Assembly (NCBI RefSeq): GCF_017814975.1
Contig: NZ_JAGIQA010000017.1
Span: 62,001 to 126,000 of the forward strand
DNA from: Cupriavidus consociatus
GTDB taxonomy: Bacteria > Pseudomonadota > Gammaproteobacteria > Burkholderiales > Burkholderiaceae
Length of the DNA: 64,000 nt
Reading direction: 5' to 3'
The translations under genes and the position numbers were made by a program. Below are positions 28,703 through 37,466 of this stretch, in pieces. How positions within the stretch are numbered: position 1 is the first letter of the stretch; every line of letters starts with the position of its first letter. The notes below the pieces were generated by a model, which worked only from the letters and a program-made list of their open reading frames with translations, searched no databases and was not told where the DNA came from.

Positions 28703-28947
28703 TGCTGCTGCTTGGCCGGCACCGCTGCATGGGGCGTCCGGCTGGCGGGAAACCGCTATTGTACCTTGCCGGGCGGGGGATTTTGCATTGCGCCATCACG
28801 GCGGCGCGGTGTTGCATGGATTCGTGATAACGCTTATGCATCACTTTGCGCAATTTATCACCCGAGTGATGTTCTTCGTTACCGTGGGCGTCGACCGCCG
28901 CAGTGCGCTGCTGTCAACGCTTATGCGCGCCATTCGGCATTTTTAGC

Positions 28948-28967
28948 TTGACACTTGATTCGCGAAT
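28948..28967 (+). promoter_or_regulatory. candidate promoter/operator of the amidase gene
   Basis: A perfect -35 box TTGACA (28948-28953) is followed by the palindrome ATTCGCGAAT (28958-28967) in the spacer. No good -10 box is at standard spacing, so this may be an activator- or repressor-controlled promoter. It lies 43 to 62 nt upstream of the amidase start. Confidence 0.4.
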
Positions 28968-29009
28968 TATGAGCATGATCACCACCCCCGGTACCGCTCC
29001 GCCGCGCCC

Positions 29010-30374
29010 ATGCCATCCATGCTTCCCGATCTCGATACCCTGAACAGCCGCCTGCGCGAGGGCGCCACCAGCCGCGCAGCCGTCCTTGAGCAGGCCGCCG
29101 CCGCAGCAGCCGCGCCCGCCGCCGAAGCCGTGTTCCTGCACAGCACCTTCGAGGCCGCCGCGCAGGTCGCGCGCGCCGCCGATGCCGCCAGCGGCGCCGG
29201 CAAGACGCTGCACCCGCTGTCCGGCCTGCCGGTCTCGGTGAAAGACCTCTATGACGTGGCGGGAGACATCACGCGCGCGGCCTCGGTCGTGCGCCGGGAT
29301 GCCGCCCCGGCGACGGCGGACGCGACCGTGGTGGCACGCCTGCGCCAGGCGGGCGCGGCCATCGTCGGCCGGACCAATATGACGGAGTTCGCCTTCTCCG
29401 GCGTCGGCATCAATCCCCACTACGGCACCCCGGTCAACCCGGCCAGCGAGCCCGGCACGCCGCGCATTCCCGGCGGCTCATCGTCGGGCGCGGCAGTGTC
29501 GGTGGCGCTCGGGCTGGCGGTCGCGGCGCTCGGCAGCGATACCGGCGGCTCCATCCGCATCCCGGCCGCGCTGTGCGGCATCACAGGCTTCAAGCCGACT
29601 GCCCGGCGCGTGCCTCTGACCGGTGCCTTCCCGTTGTCGTACACGCTCGACACCGCGTGCGCCATGGCGCGCACGGTTGGCGACTGCGTCGCGGTGGATG
29701 CCGTGATCGCCGACCAGGCGGTGCTGCCGCGCGTCACCGGCCCGTCGGCGACGCGGCTGGCCATTCCCCGCCAGTATCTGCTGGACGATCTCGATCCTGT
29801 CGTGGCCCGCGCCTTCGACCGCGCACTCGGCCGGCTGTCGGCTGCCGGCGTGCAGCTGGAACATGTCGACCTGCCCGAGCTTGGCGAACTCGCCGCCCTG
29901 AACGCACAGGGCGGCTTCAGCGCGCCCGAGGCTTATGCCATCCACCGCCATGTGCTGGCTGCCAAGCGCGAGCTGTACGACCCGCGCGTGGCATCGCGCA
30001 TCGACCGCGGCGCAGCGGTCAGCGCCGCCGACTATATCGACCTGGGCCGCGCCCGGCTCGGCTGGATCGCCCGCATGGAAGCGCGTCTGGCCCGCTTCGA
30101 CGCCGTGGTGTGCCCGACCGTGCCGATGGTCGCCCCCGAGATCGCGCCGCTGCGCACCGATGACGCGCAATTCTTCCGCGTCAATGCCCTGCTGTTGCGC
30201 AACACCTCGGCCTTCAATTTCTTTGACGGCTGCTCGATCTCGCTGCCCTGCCACGCGCCGGACGAGCTGCCGGTCGGGCTGATGCTGTCGCACGGCCCGA
30301 TGCGCGATGCCAAACTGCTGGGCACGGCGCTTGCGTTGGAACGGATCGTGCAACCGTCTTCGCGCGACGACTGA
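29010..30374 (+). CDS. amidase signature family hydrolase
   Basis: The 454-residue enzyme has the amidase-signature triad Lys78 (PVSVKDLYDV), cis-Ser158 (PGGSSSGAA) and nucleophile Ser181 (GSDTGGSIRIP). The AALCGITGFKPT stretch that follows is also canonical. Members hydrolyse amides, ureas or allophanate; GatA is unlikely because no gatB or gatC is adjacent and the chain is short at its C-terminus. It is cytoplasmic by the absence of a signal peptide. It precedes a TRAP transporter by 116 nt on the same strand, suggesting that the transporter may supply its amide or remove its product. The substrate is unknown. Confidence 0.9.
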   Translation: MPSMLPDLDTLNSRLREGATSRAAVLEQAAAAAAAPAAEAVFLHSTFEAAAQVARAADAASGAGKTLHPLSGLPVSVKDLYDVAGDITRAASVVRRDAAPATADATVVARLRQAGAAIVGRTNMTEFAFSGVGINPHYGTPVNPASEPGTPRIPGGSSSGAAVSVALGLAVAALGSDTGGSIRIPAALCGITGFKPTARRVPLTGAFPLSYTLDTACAMARTVGDCVAVDAVIADQAVLPRVTGPSATRLAIPRQYLLDDLDPVVARAFDRALGRLSAAGVQLEHVDLPELGELAALNAQGGFSAPEAYAIHRHVLAAKRELYDPRVASRIDRGAAVSAADYIDLGRARLGWIARMEARLARFDAVVCPTVPMVAPEIAPLRTDDAQFFRVNALLLRNTSAFNFFDGCSISLPCHAPDELPVGLMLSHGPMRDAKLLGTALALERIVQPSSRDD

Positions 30375-30490
30375 GACCACCGCCGCGCTGTTGATCTTGC
30401 GCTGACCGCGGCCCACGCCGCGGAAGGCACCAGGTAGTACGCAGACAAGCTGTACAACCGCGCCCCGCGCGCACACCAGGAGAGATCGAG

Positions 30491-31456
30491 ATGCGAGTCA
30501 AGGCAATCGTTGCGGCCGGCCTGGCGCTGGCCGCCATGACGGTACAGGCGGATACCAAGTGGGATCTGCCCACCGGCTACCCGGCGGGCAACCTGCACAC
30601 GGAAAACCTGCAGCAGATGGCCAACGACGTCGACAAGGCGACCGGCGGCAAGCTCAAGATCGTGCTGCATCCCAACGGCTCGCTGCTCAAGGCCAACGAG
30701 ATCAAGCGCGGCGTGCAGACCGGCCAGGTGCAGATGGGCGAGATCCTGATGTCGCTGCTGGCCAACGAGAACCCGGTGTTCGGTGTCGATGCGGTGCCGT
30801 TCCTGGCCACCAGCTACACCGATGCCTACAAGCTGTGGCAGGCATCGCGCCCGGTCACCGAGAAGGTGCTCGACAAGCAGGGCATGAAGCTGCTCTATGC
30901 GGTGGCCTGGCCGCCCCAGGGCATCTACGCCAACAAGCCGATCAACTCGGCGGCCGACATGAAAGGACTGAAGTGGCGGGCCTACAACCCAGCCACCTCG
31001 CGCATCGCCGAACTGGTCAGCGCGCAGCCGGTGACGATCCAGGCGGCCGACCTGGCGCAGGCGCTGGCCACCGGCACGGTCAATTCGTTCATGTCGTCGG
31101 GCGCGACCGGGGTCGACACCAAGGTGTGGGAAAGCGTGAAGTACTTCTATACCGTGGATGCGTGGCTGCCCAAGAACATGCTGGTGGTCAGCAAGAAGGC
31201 CTTCGCGGCGCTGGACAAGCCCACCCAGGACGCGCTGCTCAAGGCCGTCGCCGACGCCGAGAAGCGCGGCTGGCAGGTCTCGGAGCAGAAGACCAGGGAG
31301 TACCTGGCCACCTTGTCGAAGAACGGCATGACGGTGCAGCCGCCCTCGCCGCAGCTCAAGGCCGACATGCAGAAGGTCGGCCAGACCATGGTGGACGACT
31401 GGGCCAAGACCGCGGGCGATGACGGCAAGGCCATCCTCAACGCCTATCGCAAGTAA
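30491..31456 (+). CDS. TRAP transporter periplasmic substrate-binding protein (DctP family)
   Basis: The 321-residue protein has a 20-residue signal peptide (MRVKAIVAAGLALAAMTVQA) and mature start DTKWDLPTGYPAGNLHTENL. The DctP-type core includes GVQTGQVQMGEILMS, a GIYANKPINSAADMKGLKWR segment and a later SWLPK-like VDAWLPKNMLVVSKKAF, matching family positions that bind the ligand carboxylate through a conserved Arg in KGLKWRAYN. It delivers an organic acid to the DctQM permease. An AGGAGAGATCGAG Shine-Dalgarno sequence precedes the ATG. The ligand is not predictable here. Confidence 0.92.
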   Translation: MRVKAIVAAGLALAAMTVQADTKWDLPTGYPAGNLHTENLQQMANDVDKATGGKLKIVLHPNGSLLKANEIKRGVQTGQVQMGEILMSLLANENPVFGVDAVPFLATSYTDAYKLWQASRPVTEKVLDKQGMKLLYAVAWPPQGIYANKPINSAADMKGLKWRAYNPATSRIAELVSAQPVTIQAADLAQALATGTVNSFMSSGATGVDTKVWESVKYFYTVDAWLPKNMLVVSKKAFAALDKPTQDALLKAVADAEKRGWQVSEQKTREYLATLSKNGMTVQPPSPQLKADMQKVGQTMVDDWAKTAGDDGKAILNAYRK

Positions 31457-31534
31457 GCTCGCCAGCACCGCAGCCTCCCGCCAGGCCGTGCAGGCTGGCA
31501 TGGCGGGGATTTCCTCCTTCCTTACGCTGCCATC

Positions 31535-32086
31535 ATGCCGACTGCCCCACTCCCCAAGCGCTGGCTCGACCGCCTGCTCGACCTGTTTGCCGCGCTCGGC
31601 GCGCTCTGCATTCTCGCCGTCTGCGTGATCATGATCCTGATGTCGCTGTCGCGCGAGACCGCGGTGATCTTCAAGGGCGGCGACGATATCGTCGCCTGGC
31701 TGTGCGCGGCCTCCGCCTTTCTCGTGCTTGGCCAGACCTTCCAGCACGGCGGCATCGTGCGCGTGGAAATGCTGCTCGAAGCCGTCGGCCCGCGCAGGCG
31801 CTGGGTGCTGGAGGTGGCCTCGCTGACCGTCTGCCTGGCGTTTGCCGCCTACGCGGCCTGGGCGCTCGGCACCTTCGCCTGGCAAAGCTGGGACATCGGC
31901 GATGTCTCGCAGGGACAGATCGTGATCCCGCTGTGGATTCCGCAGAGCTTCGCGGTGCTCGGCATCATCGGCTTCCTGCTGGCGGTGGCCGATGAATGGC
32001 TGCGCGTGGTGCGCCGGCAGAAGCCGCGCTACCAGCTGGCGCACGAAGCCAAGCTCGCTGCCGGCGATTTCGGGGAGACGGTCTGA
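31535..32086 (+). CDS. TRAP transporter small permease (DctQ family)
   Basis: The 183-residue membrane protein has four hydrophobic spans (the first LDLFAALGALCILAVCVIMI near residue 12-31) and the DctQ-type GGDDIVAWLCAASAFLVLGQ segment. It bridges the binding protein and large permease. Its TGA stop overlaps the ATG of the large permease by one base, indicating coupled translation. The C-terminal cytosolic tail is charged. Confidence 0.9.
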   Translation: MPTAPLPKRWLDRLLDLFAALGALCILAVCVIMILMSLSRETAVIFKGGDDIVAWLCAASAFLVLGQTFQHGGIVRVEMLLEAVGPRRRWVLEVASLTVCLAFAAYAAWALGTFAWQSWDIGDVSQGQIVIPLWIPQSFAVLGIIGFLLAVADEWLRVVRRQKPRYQLAHEAKLAAGDFGETV

Positions 32087-33396
32087 TGAGCACGGTCCTG
32101 GTTGCATTGATCCTGCTGCTGGTGATGATCGTCTTCCTGGCGATCGGCGCGTGGATCCCGGTGGCGATCGCCGTCACGTCGTGGATCGGACTGGTAGTGT
32201 TCTCCGACCGCGAGGCGCTGGTGAGCCTGGCCAACGCGTGGTGGTCGTCGAGCGCGTCTTACACGCTGGCCTCGCTGCCGCTCTTTGTGTGGATGGGCGA
32301 GATTTTGTTCCGCACCAAGCTGTCCGAGCAGATGTTCAACGGGCTGTCGCCGTGGCTGAACTGGCTGCCCGGGCGGCTGATGCACGTCAACATCCTGGGT
32401 TGCGGCATCTTCGGCTCGGTGTCGGGGTCGTCGGCGGCAACGTGCGCCACCATTGCCAAATCCGCGTTGCCGGAGCTGACGCGGCGCGGCTACGACGAGC
32501 GCACCACACTCGGCTCGCTGTCGTGCGCGGGCACGCTGGGCATCCTGATCCCGCCGTCGATCACGATGGTGGTGTATGCGGTGTCGGCGGACGTATCGAT
32601 CATCCGCGTGTTCCTGGCCGGCTTTGTCCCCGGGCTGATGCTGATGCTGCTGTTCTCCGGCTATATCGTGGTCTGGGCACTGGCCAACCCGGACAAGACC
32701 CCCGCGCCGGACCGCTTCGACTGGCATGCGCGGCTGGCGTCGATACGGCAGTTGCTGCCGTGCATCGTGCTGATCGCCTTCATCACCTGGGTCATGGTCA
32801 CCGGCTACGCTACCGCGACCGAAGCCGCGGCCTATGGCGTGGTGGCGTCGCTGGGGCTGGCGTGGGCCGGCGGCTCGCTCACGCGTGCGGCGTTCTGGGA
32901 CAGCCTGATGTCGGCGACGCGCCTGACCGCGATGATCATGTTCGTGCTCGGCGCCACCTCGTTCCTGTCGGTGACGATGAGCTTTACCGGCATTCCGCGC
33001 GCGCTGGCCGAATGGGTGGCCGCGCTGCAGCTGTCGCCGTGGGCGCTGATCGCGGTGCTGACGGTGATCTACATCGTGCTCGGCACCGCGCTCGACGGCA
33101 TCTCGATGATCGCGCTCACCACCGCTACCGTGCTGCCGATGGTGCAGGCAGCAGGGTTCGACCTGGTCTGGTTCGGCATTTTCATCGTGCTGCTGGTGGA
33201 GATCGCCGAGGTGACGCCGCCGGTCGGGTTCAACCTGTTCGTGCTGCAGAGCATGACCGGCAAGGACAGCAACTATATCGCCCGGGTCTCGCTGCCGTTC
33301 TTCATGATGATGGTGGTCGCCATCGGCATCATCACGATCTGGCCGCAGGTGGTGACGTGGCTGCCCGACCTGGTCATGCAGCAGGAGGTCAGATAG
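32086..33396 (+). CDS. TRAP transporter large permease (DctM family)
   Basis: The 436-residue permease carries out Na+-driven uptake. Visible DctM signatures include VSGSSAATCATIAKSALPEL, CAGTLGILIPPSITMVVYAV and near the end EVTPPVGFNLFVLQSMTG. Roughly twelve spans are expected. The start is fixed by the TGATG overlap with dctQ; the frame is open further upstream only because of base composition. The three genes dctPQM are complete and in standard order. Confidence 0.94.
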   Translation: MSTVLVALILLLVMIVFLAIGAWIPVAIAVTSWIGLVVFSDREALVSLANAWWSSSASYTLASLPLFVWMGEILFRTKLSEQMFNGLSPWLNWLPGRLMHVNILGCGIFGSVSGSSAATCATIAKSALPELTRRGYDERTTLGSLSCAGTLGILIPPSITMVVYAVSADVSIIRVFLAGFVPGLMLMLLFSGYIVVWALANPDKTPAPDRFDWHARLASIRQLLPCIVLIAFITWVMVTGYATATEAAAYGVVASLGLAWAGGSLTRAAFWDSLMSATRLTAMIMFVLGATSFLSVTMSFTGIPRALAEWVAALQLSPWALIAVLTVIYIVLGTALDGISMIALTTATVLPMVQAAGFDLVWFGIFIVLLVEIAEVTPPVGFNLFVLQSMTGKDSNYIARVSLPFFMMMVVAIGIITIWPQVVTWLPDLVMQQEVR

Positions 33397-33450
33397 CATG
33401 GGCCGGACGCCGCTTTTGAGCCGATGCGCCGCGCGGAGGCGGCTGACCGC

Positions 33451-34746
33451 ATGCATGTGATTGTCATCGGCGCCGGCGTGATCGGCGTCTGTTCCGCGTG
33501 GTACCTGCGCCAGGCCGGTTTCGACGTGACCGTGCTGGAGCGGCGCGCCGCGCCCGCGCAGGAGACCAGCTTTGGCAATGCCGGCATGATCGCGCCGGGC
33601 TATGTCACGCCGTGGGCGGCGCCGGGCATGCCGGGCAAGGTGCTGCGCACGCTGTTCGCGCGCGAGGCGCCGGTGGTGTTCCGCCCGTCGGCGGACCCGG
33701 CGATGTGGCGCTGGATCGCGCGGTGGCTGCGCGAGTGCAACCTGGAACGCTACCGCGCCAACAAGCTGCGCATGCAGCGGCTGGCCTTCTACAGCCGCGC
33801 CTGCCTGCACCGGCTGCGCAGCGAGCTGGAAATCGACTACGAGCAGTCGCAGGGCTACCTGCAGCTGTTCCGCACCGCGCGCGACCTGGACCTGGCAGGC
33901 CCGGCGGTGGCGCTGCTGCGCGAGAACAACGTGCCGCACCGGCTGGTCAGCGCGCAGGAATGCCGGCGCATCGAACCTGGCCTGGCGGCCGATACGCCAT
34001 TGGCAGGCGGCCTGCACCTGCCCGAGGACGAGTCCGGCAACTGCCCGATGTTCGTGCGCGCGCTGCACCGGCATGCCGAGGCGGCGGGGGTCGCATTCCG
34101 CTTCGAAACCCAGGTTGCGCGCATCCGTACGGATCAGGGCGGCAAGCTGCGGGTCGAACTCGCGCACGGCGAGAACGCAAGCGCGCCGGTGCTGGCTGCC
34201 GACCGCGTGCTGGTCGCCGCCGGGGTCGACAGTGCCCCGCTGCTGCGGCCGCTGGGCTTGCGCGTGCCGCTGTATCCGGTCAAGGGATACTCGATCACGC
34301 TGCTGGTGCGCGACGAACTGCAGGCGCCGCTGGGCGCGCTGATGGACGAGTCGTACAAGATCGCGATCACGCGGCTGGGCAACCGCATGCGCGTCGCCGG
34401 CACCGCCGAGCTGGGTTCGCGCCGGCTCGACCTGCGCCCCGCCGCGCTGCGCACGCTGGTCAAGGTCGCGCGCGACTGGTTCCCGGTGGCGGGCAACTAC
34501 CAGGAAGCCACGCAATGGGCCGGCGCGCGCCCGATGCTGCCGGACGGCCCGCCGCTGATCGGCCCCACTGCCGTGCCCGGCCTGTTCCTTAACCTCGGCC
34601 ACGGTTCGACGGGCTGGGCGATGAGCTGCGGATCAGGCAAGATTGCGGCTGACCAGATCGCCGCCAGCGCCGGCGCGGCACGCGGGCCCGACATCGACAT
34701 GGAGGGCCTGCTGCCAGACCGCCATGGCCTTGGCCCCGCCAGATAA
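33451..34746 (+). CDS. FAD-dependent D-amino acid dehydrogenase-like oxidoreductase (DadA family)
   Basis: The 431-residue flavoprotein starts MHVIVIGAGVIGVCSAWYL with the dinucleotide loop GAGVIG at 7-12, followed by the DadA-type SFGNAGMIAPGYVTPWAAPG. The C-terminal FAD-binding end shows GARPMLPDGPPLIGPT and NLGHGSTGWAMSCGSG. DadA enzymes oxidise D-amino acids to keto acids and pass electrons to the respiratory chain. The ATG at 33451 is preferred over one 27 nt upstream because GGAGG lies in range. Its position behind dctPQM suggests that the imported compound could be an amino or amino-acid-like acid. Confidence 0.9.
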   Translation: MHVIVIGAGVIGVCSAWYLRQAGFDVTVLERRAAPAQETSFGNAGMIAPGYVTPWAAPGMPGKVLRTLFAREAPVVFRPSADPAMWRWIARWLRECNLERYRANKLRMQRLAFYSRACLHRLRSELEIDYEQSQGYLQLFRTARDLDLAGPAVALLRENNVPHRLVSAQECRRIEPGLAADTPLAGGLHLPEDESGNCPMFVRALHRHAEAAGVAFRFETQVARIRTDQGGKLRVELAHGENASAPVLAADRVLVAAGVDSAPLLRPLGLRVPLYPVKGYSITLLVRDELQAPLGALMDESYKIAITRLGNRMRVAGTAELGSRRLDLRPAALRTLVKVARDWFPVAGNYQEATQWAGARPMLPDGPPLIGPTAVPGLFLNLGHGSTGWAMSCGSGKIAADQIAASAGAARGPDIDMEGLLPDRHGLGPAR

Positions 34747-34756
34747 CCAACCCCAC

Positions 34757-36364
34757 ATGAGCCATCCTGCCGCTTCCACCGCCGCGCCGCCAGACCAGAG
34801 CGACGGCTGGTTTGAGCTCGACGCCGCTGCGCCATTGGCGGTTCCGCTGTACGACGTCGCCGCCATCCGTCGCATCGAGAACGACGCATTCGCGCGACTG
34901 CCGTCGTTCACGCTGATGTCGCGCGCCGGCGCCGCCGCCGCGGACTGGCTGGCACGGCATGCGCCAGCAGGTCCATTGCTGTTTCTTGCCGGGCCCGGCA
35001 ACAACGGTGGCGACGCGCTGGTGGCTGCGACGCTGCTGCACGGCACCGGCCGCACGGTGCAGGTATGGAGCGCAGCGGACCCTGCCAGGCTGCCGGCCGA
35101 TGCGGCCATCGCATGGCAGCGGGCGCAGGCGGCAGGCGTGCCGATACGCGAAGTCGGGGACATGCCGGCCTCCGCGTCAGATCCCGCACCGGACTGGCCG
35201 CCGCAGGCCGCCGCCATCGTCGACGGCCTGCTCGGCATCGGGCTGAACCGCGCGGCCAGCGGCGCCATGGCGTGGTGGATCGGTCAGGTCAACCGCAGCG
35301 GGCTGCCCGTATTCGCGCTCGACATCCCCAGCGGGCTGTTCGCCGACACCGGTGCGGGCGCACCGGCGATCCGCGCCCGCCGCACGCTGACCTTCATTGC
35401 CGCCAAGCCCGGCCTGCTGACGCTGGATGGCCGCGACTGCGCCGGCGCCATCGACATCGCGCCGATCGGCCTCGACTACCCTCCCGCTCAACCGCCGCAT
35501 GCACTGGCCAATGGCACGGCGCTGTTCGGCGCAGCGCTGCCGCGACGGCACCATGCCAGCAACAAGGGCACGCATGGCTCGCTGGCGGTGATCGGCGGCA
35601 ACCATGGCATGACCGGCGCGCCCTTGCTCGGTGCCCGCGCTGCGCAGTTTTTGGGCGCGGGCAAGGTCCATATCGGTTTTCTCGCGCAGCCGGCGCCGCT
35701 CATCGACCCTGTGCATCCGGAACTGATGTTGCATGCGCTTGACGGGCTGGCGCCGGGCGCGATGTCGGCACTGGTGATCGGTCCCGGACTTGGCACCGAC
35801 GCCACGGCGCAGCGGCACTTCGCGCGGCTGCTGCAGGCACTTGCCGCGGCGCCGGTGCCAACGGTGCTCGACGCGGATGCGCTCAACCTGCTCGCCGCCG
35901 ATTCCGCCAATGCAGGCGCGCTGGCCGCCGCCCGCGCACCCTGCGTGATGACGCCGCACCCGCTTGAAGCGGCGCGCCTGATGGGCACCCCGGTGGCAGA
36001 CGTGCAGCGCGACCGCATCGCGGCGGCGACCGCGCTGGCCAGGCAATGGCAGGCAGTGGTCGTACTGAAAGGCTCGGGCTCGGTGATCGCGGCACCGGAC
36101 GGCAGCCCCGCCACGCTGAACCCGACCGGCAACGCGGCGCTGGCCAGCGCCGGCACCGGCGACGTGCTGGCCGGCATGATCGGCGCATTGCTGGCGCAAG
36201 GCATGCCGCCGCTGCCGGCCGCGCAGGCGGCGGTATGGATCCATGGCCAGGCGGCGGACGACCTGGTCGCGCAAGGCACCGGACCGGCCGGCGTGACTGC
36301 CAGCGAGCTGTATCTGCCCGCACGCGCCGTGTTCAACCGTTTGCTAGCGGGGAACGGCGCATGA
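34757..36364 (+). CDS. nnr: bifunctional ADP-dependent NAD(P)H-hydrate dehydratase/NAD(P)H-hydrate epimerase
   Basis: The 535-residue protein repairs hydrated NADH/NADPH. The N-terminal YjeF epimerase half has GPGNNGGDALVAATLL at 79-94 and a DGLLGIGLNR segment with the catalytic Asp. The C-terminal kinase-like dehydratase half has NKGTHGSLAVIGGNHGMTGA, VLDADALNLLA, TPHPLEAARLMG, VVLKGSGSV and NAALASAGTGDVLAGMIGA, which form the ADP and NADHX site. A longer frame starts inside the preceding gene and is rejected. Its stop overlaps the start of the EamA transporter gene (ATGA), so the two are translationally coupled. Confidence 0.96.
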   Translation: MSHPAASTAAPPDQSDGWFELDAAAPLAVPLYDVAAIRRIENDAFARLPSFTLMSRAGAAAADWLARHAPAGPLLFLAGPGNNGGDALVAATLLHGTGRTVQVWSAADPARLPADAAIAWQRAQAAGVPIREVGDMPASASDPAPDWPPQAAAIVDGLLGIGLNRAASGAMAWWIGQVNRSGLPVFALDIPSGLFADTGAGAPAIRARRTLTFIAAKPGLLTLDGRDCAGAIDIAPIGLDYPPAQPPHALANGTALFGAALPRRHHASNKGTHGSLAVIGGNHGMTGAPLLGARAAQFLGAGKVHIGFLAQPAPLIDPVHPELMLHALDGLAPGAMSALVIGPGLGTDATAQRHFARLLQALAAAPVPTVLDADALNLLAADSANAGALAAARAPCVMTPHPLEAARLMGTPVADVQRDRIAAATALARQWQAVVVLKGSGSVIAAPDGSPATLNPTGNAALASAGTGDVLAGMIGALLAQGMPPLPAAQAAVWIHGQAADDLVAQGTGPAGVTASELYLPARAVFNRLLAGNGA

Positions 36365-37335
36365 CGGCTGGCGCGGCATTGCTGCGCGACCCGTCCGACC
36401 GCCGCCAGCTGCTGGCCGGCATCGCCCTGCTGGTGATCGGCCAATGGGTACTGAGCCTGCTCGACGCCACCAGCAAGACGCTGACGCAGCAGGGCCTGCC
36501 GCTGGTCGCGGTGGCGTGGGTGCGCTATGTCGGCCATGTCATCGCAATCTTCCTGCTGCTGCGGCCGGCCGGCTGGCGGCGCCACTGGCGCCCGGCAAAG
36601 CCCGGCCTGCAGTGGCTGCGCGGCGGCCTGATGCTCGTGTCGACGCTGGTGTTCTTCAGCGTGCTGATGCTGATGCCGCTGGCGCAGGCCACGGCGCTGA
36701 ACTTCTGCGCGCCGCTGTTCGTGGTGGCGCTGTCGCCGTGGTTGCTGGGCGAGCGCCCCGGGCGGCACGCGCGCTGGATGCGCTGGACAGGCGTGATCGT
36801 CGGCTTTGCCGGCATGCTGGTGGTCGTGCGCCCCGGCGGGCAGCTTAGCCCGCTTGGCGTGGGCCTGGGGCTGCTGTCGGCAATGGTGTTCGCGCTGCTG
36901 CAGATGCTGACGCGCCGCATTGCCGCGCATGACGCGCCCATGACCACGCTGATCCAGAGCGGCGTGACCGGCGCCTGCCTGACCTCGCTGATCGTGCCCT
37001 TCTTCTGGTTCACCGCTTGGCCCACGCCGATGCAATGTGCGCTGCTGCTGTCGGCGGGGATCACGGGGTCGCTCGGCCACTATTTCGTCATCCGTGCCTT
37101 CCAGCACGCCGATGCCTCGTTCCTGAGTCCTTTCCTGTACCTGCAGATCATCTCGGCCACCGTGGTCGGCTACCTGGCGTTCGGGCAGTTGCCTGACTGG
37201 ACGACGGCGGCAGGGATCGGCGTCATCTGCCTGGGTGGACTGTGCGTTGCCGGCGGCGAGCCGGTGTTGCGCGCGGTGGCGGCGCGGTTGCGCGCGCGGC
37301 CGGTCACGACGGGGCCGTCAGACAATGTCCGATAG
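36361..37335 (+). CDS. EamA/DMT family membrane transporter
   Basis: The 324-residue protein has about ten hydrophobic helices in two EamA repeats, beginning IALLVIGQWVLSLLDATSKT. The LMPLAQATALNFCAPLFVVAL block in the first repeat and FLSPFLYLQIISATVVGYLAFG in the second are typical. DMT proteins of this kind export metabolites such as amino acids or nucleotide breakdown products; direction and substrate are unknown. The start is set by the ATGA overlap with nnr. Confidence 0.9.
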   Translation: MTAGAALLRDPSDRRQLLAGIALLVIGQWVLSLLDATSKTLTQQGLPLVAVAWVRYVGHVIAIFLLLRPAGWRRHWRPAKPGLQWLRGGLMLVSTLVFFSVLMLMPLAQATALNFCAPLFVVALSPWLLGERPGRHARWMRWTGVIVGFAGMLVVVRPGGQLSPLGVGLGLLSAMVFALLQMLTRRIAAHDAPMTTLIQSGVTGACLTSLIVPFFWFTAWPTPMQCALLLSAGITGSLGHYFVIRAFQHADASFLSPFLYLQIISATVVGYLAFGQLPDWTTAAGIGVICLGGLCVAGGEPVLRAVAARLRARPVTTGPSDNVR

Positions 37336-37466
37336 CTGGCTGGCACGCCCGATGCTATGTTGCAAGTGGTAACGATATGGCGCGGCGCCCTGCCCGAATG
37401 GTCACATTGCTGACGCTATACTTTCGCCTGCGACTCGGTTCACCCCTGCAACCTGAATTGTCCTGC

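Noticed and set aside
29010-30374. GatA subunit of the amidotransferase
   Set aside because: No gatB/gatC partner, shorter chain, and a transporter context fit a stand-alone amidase better.
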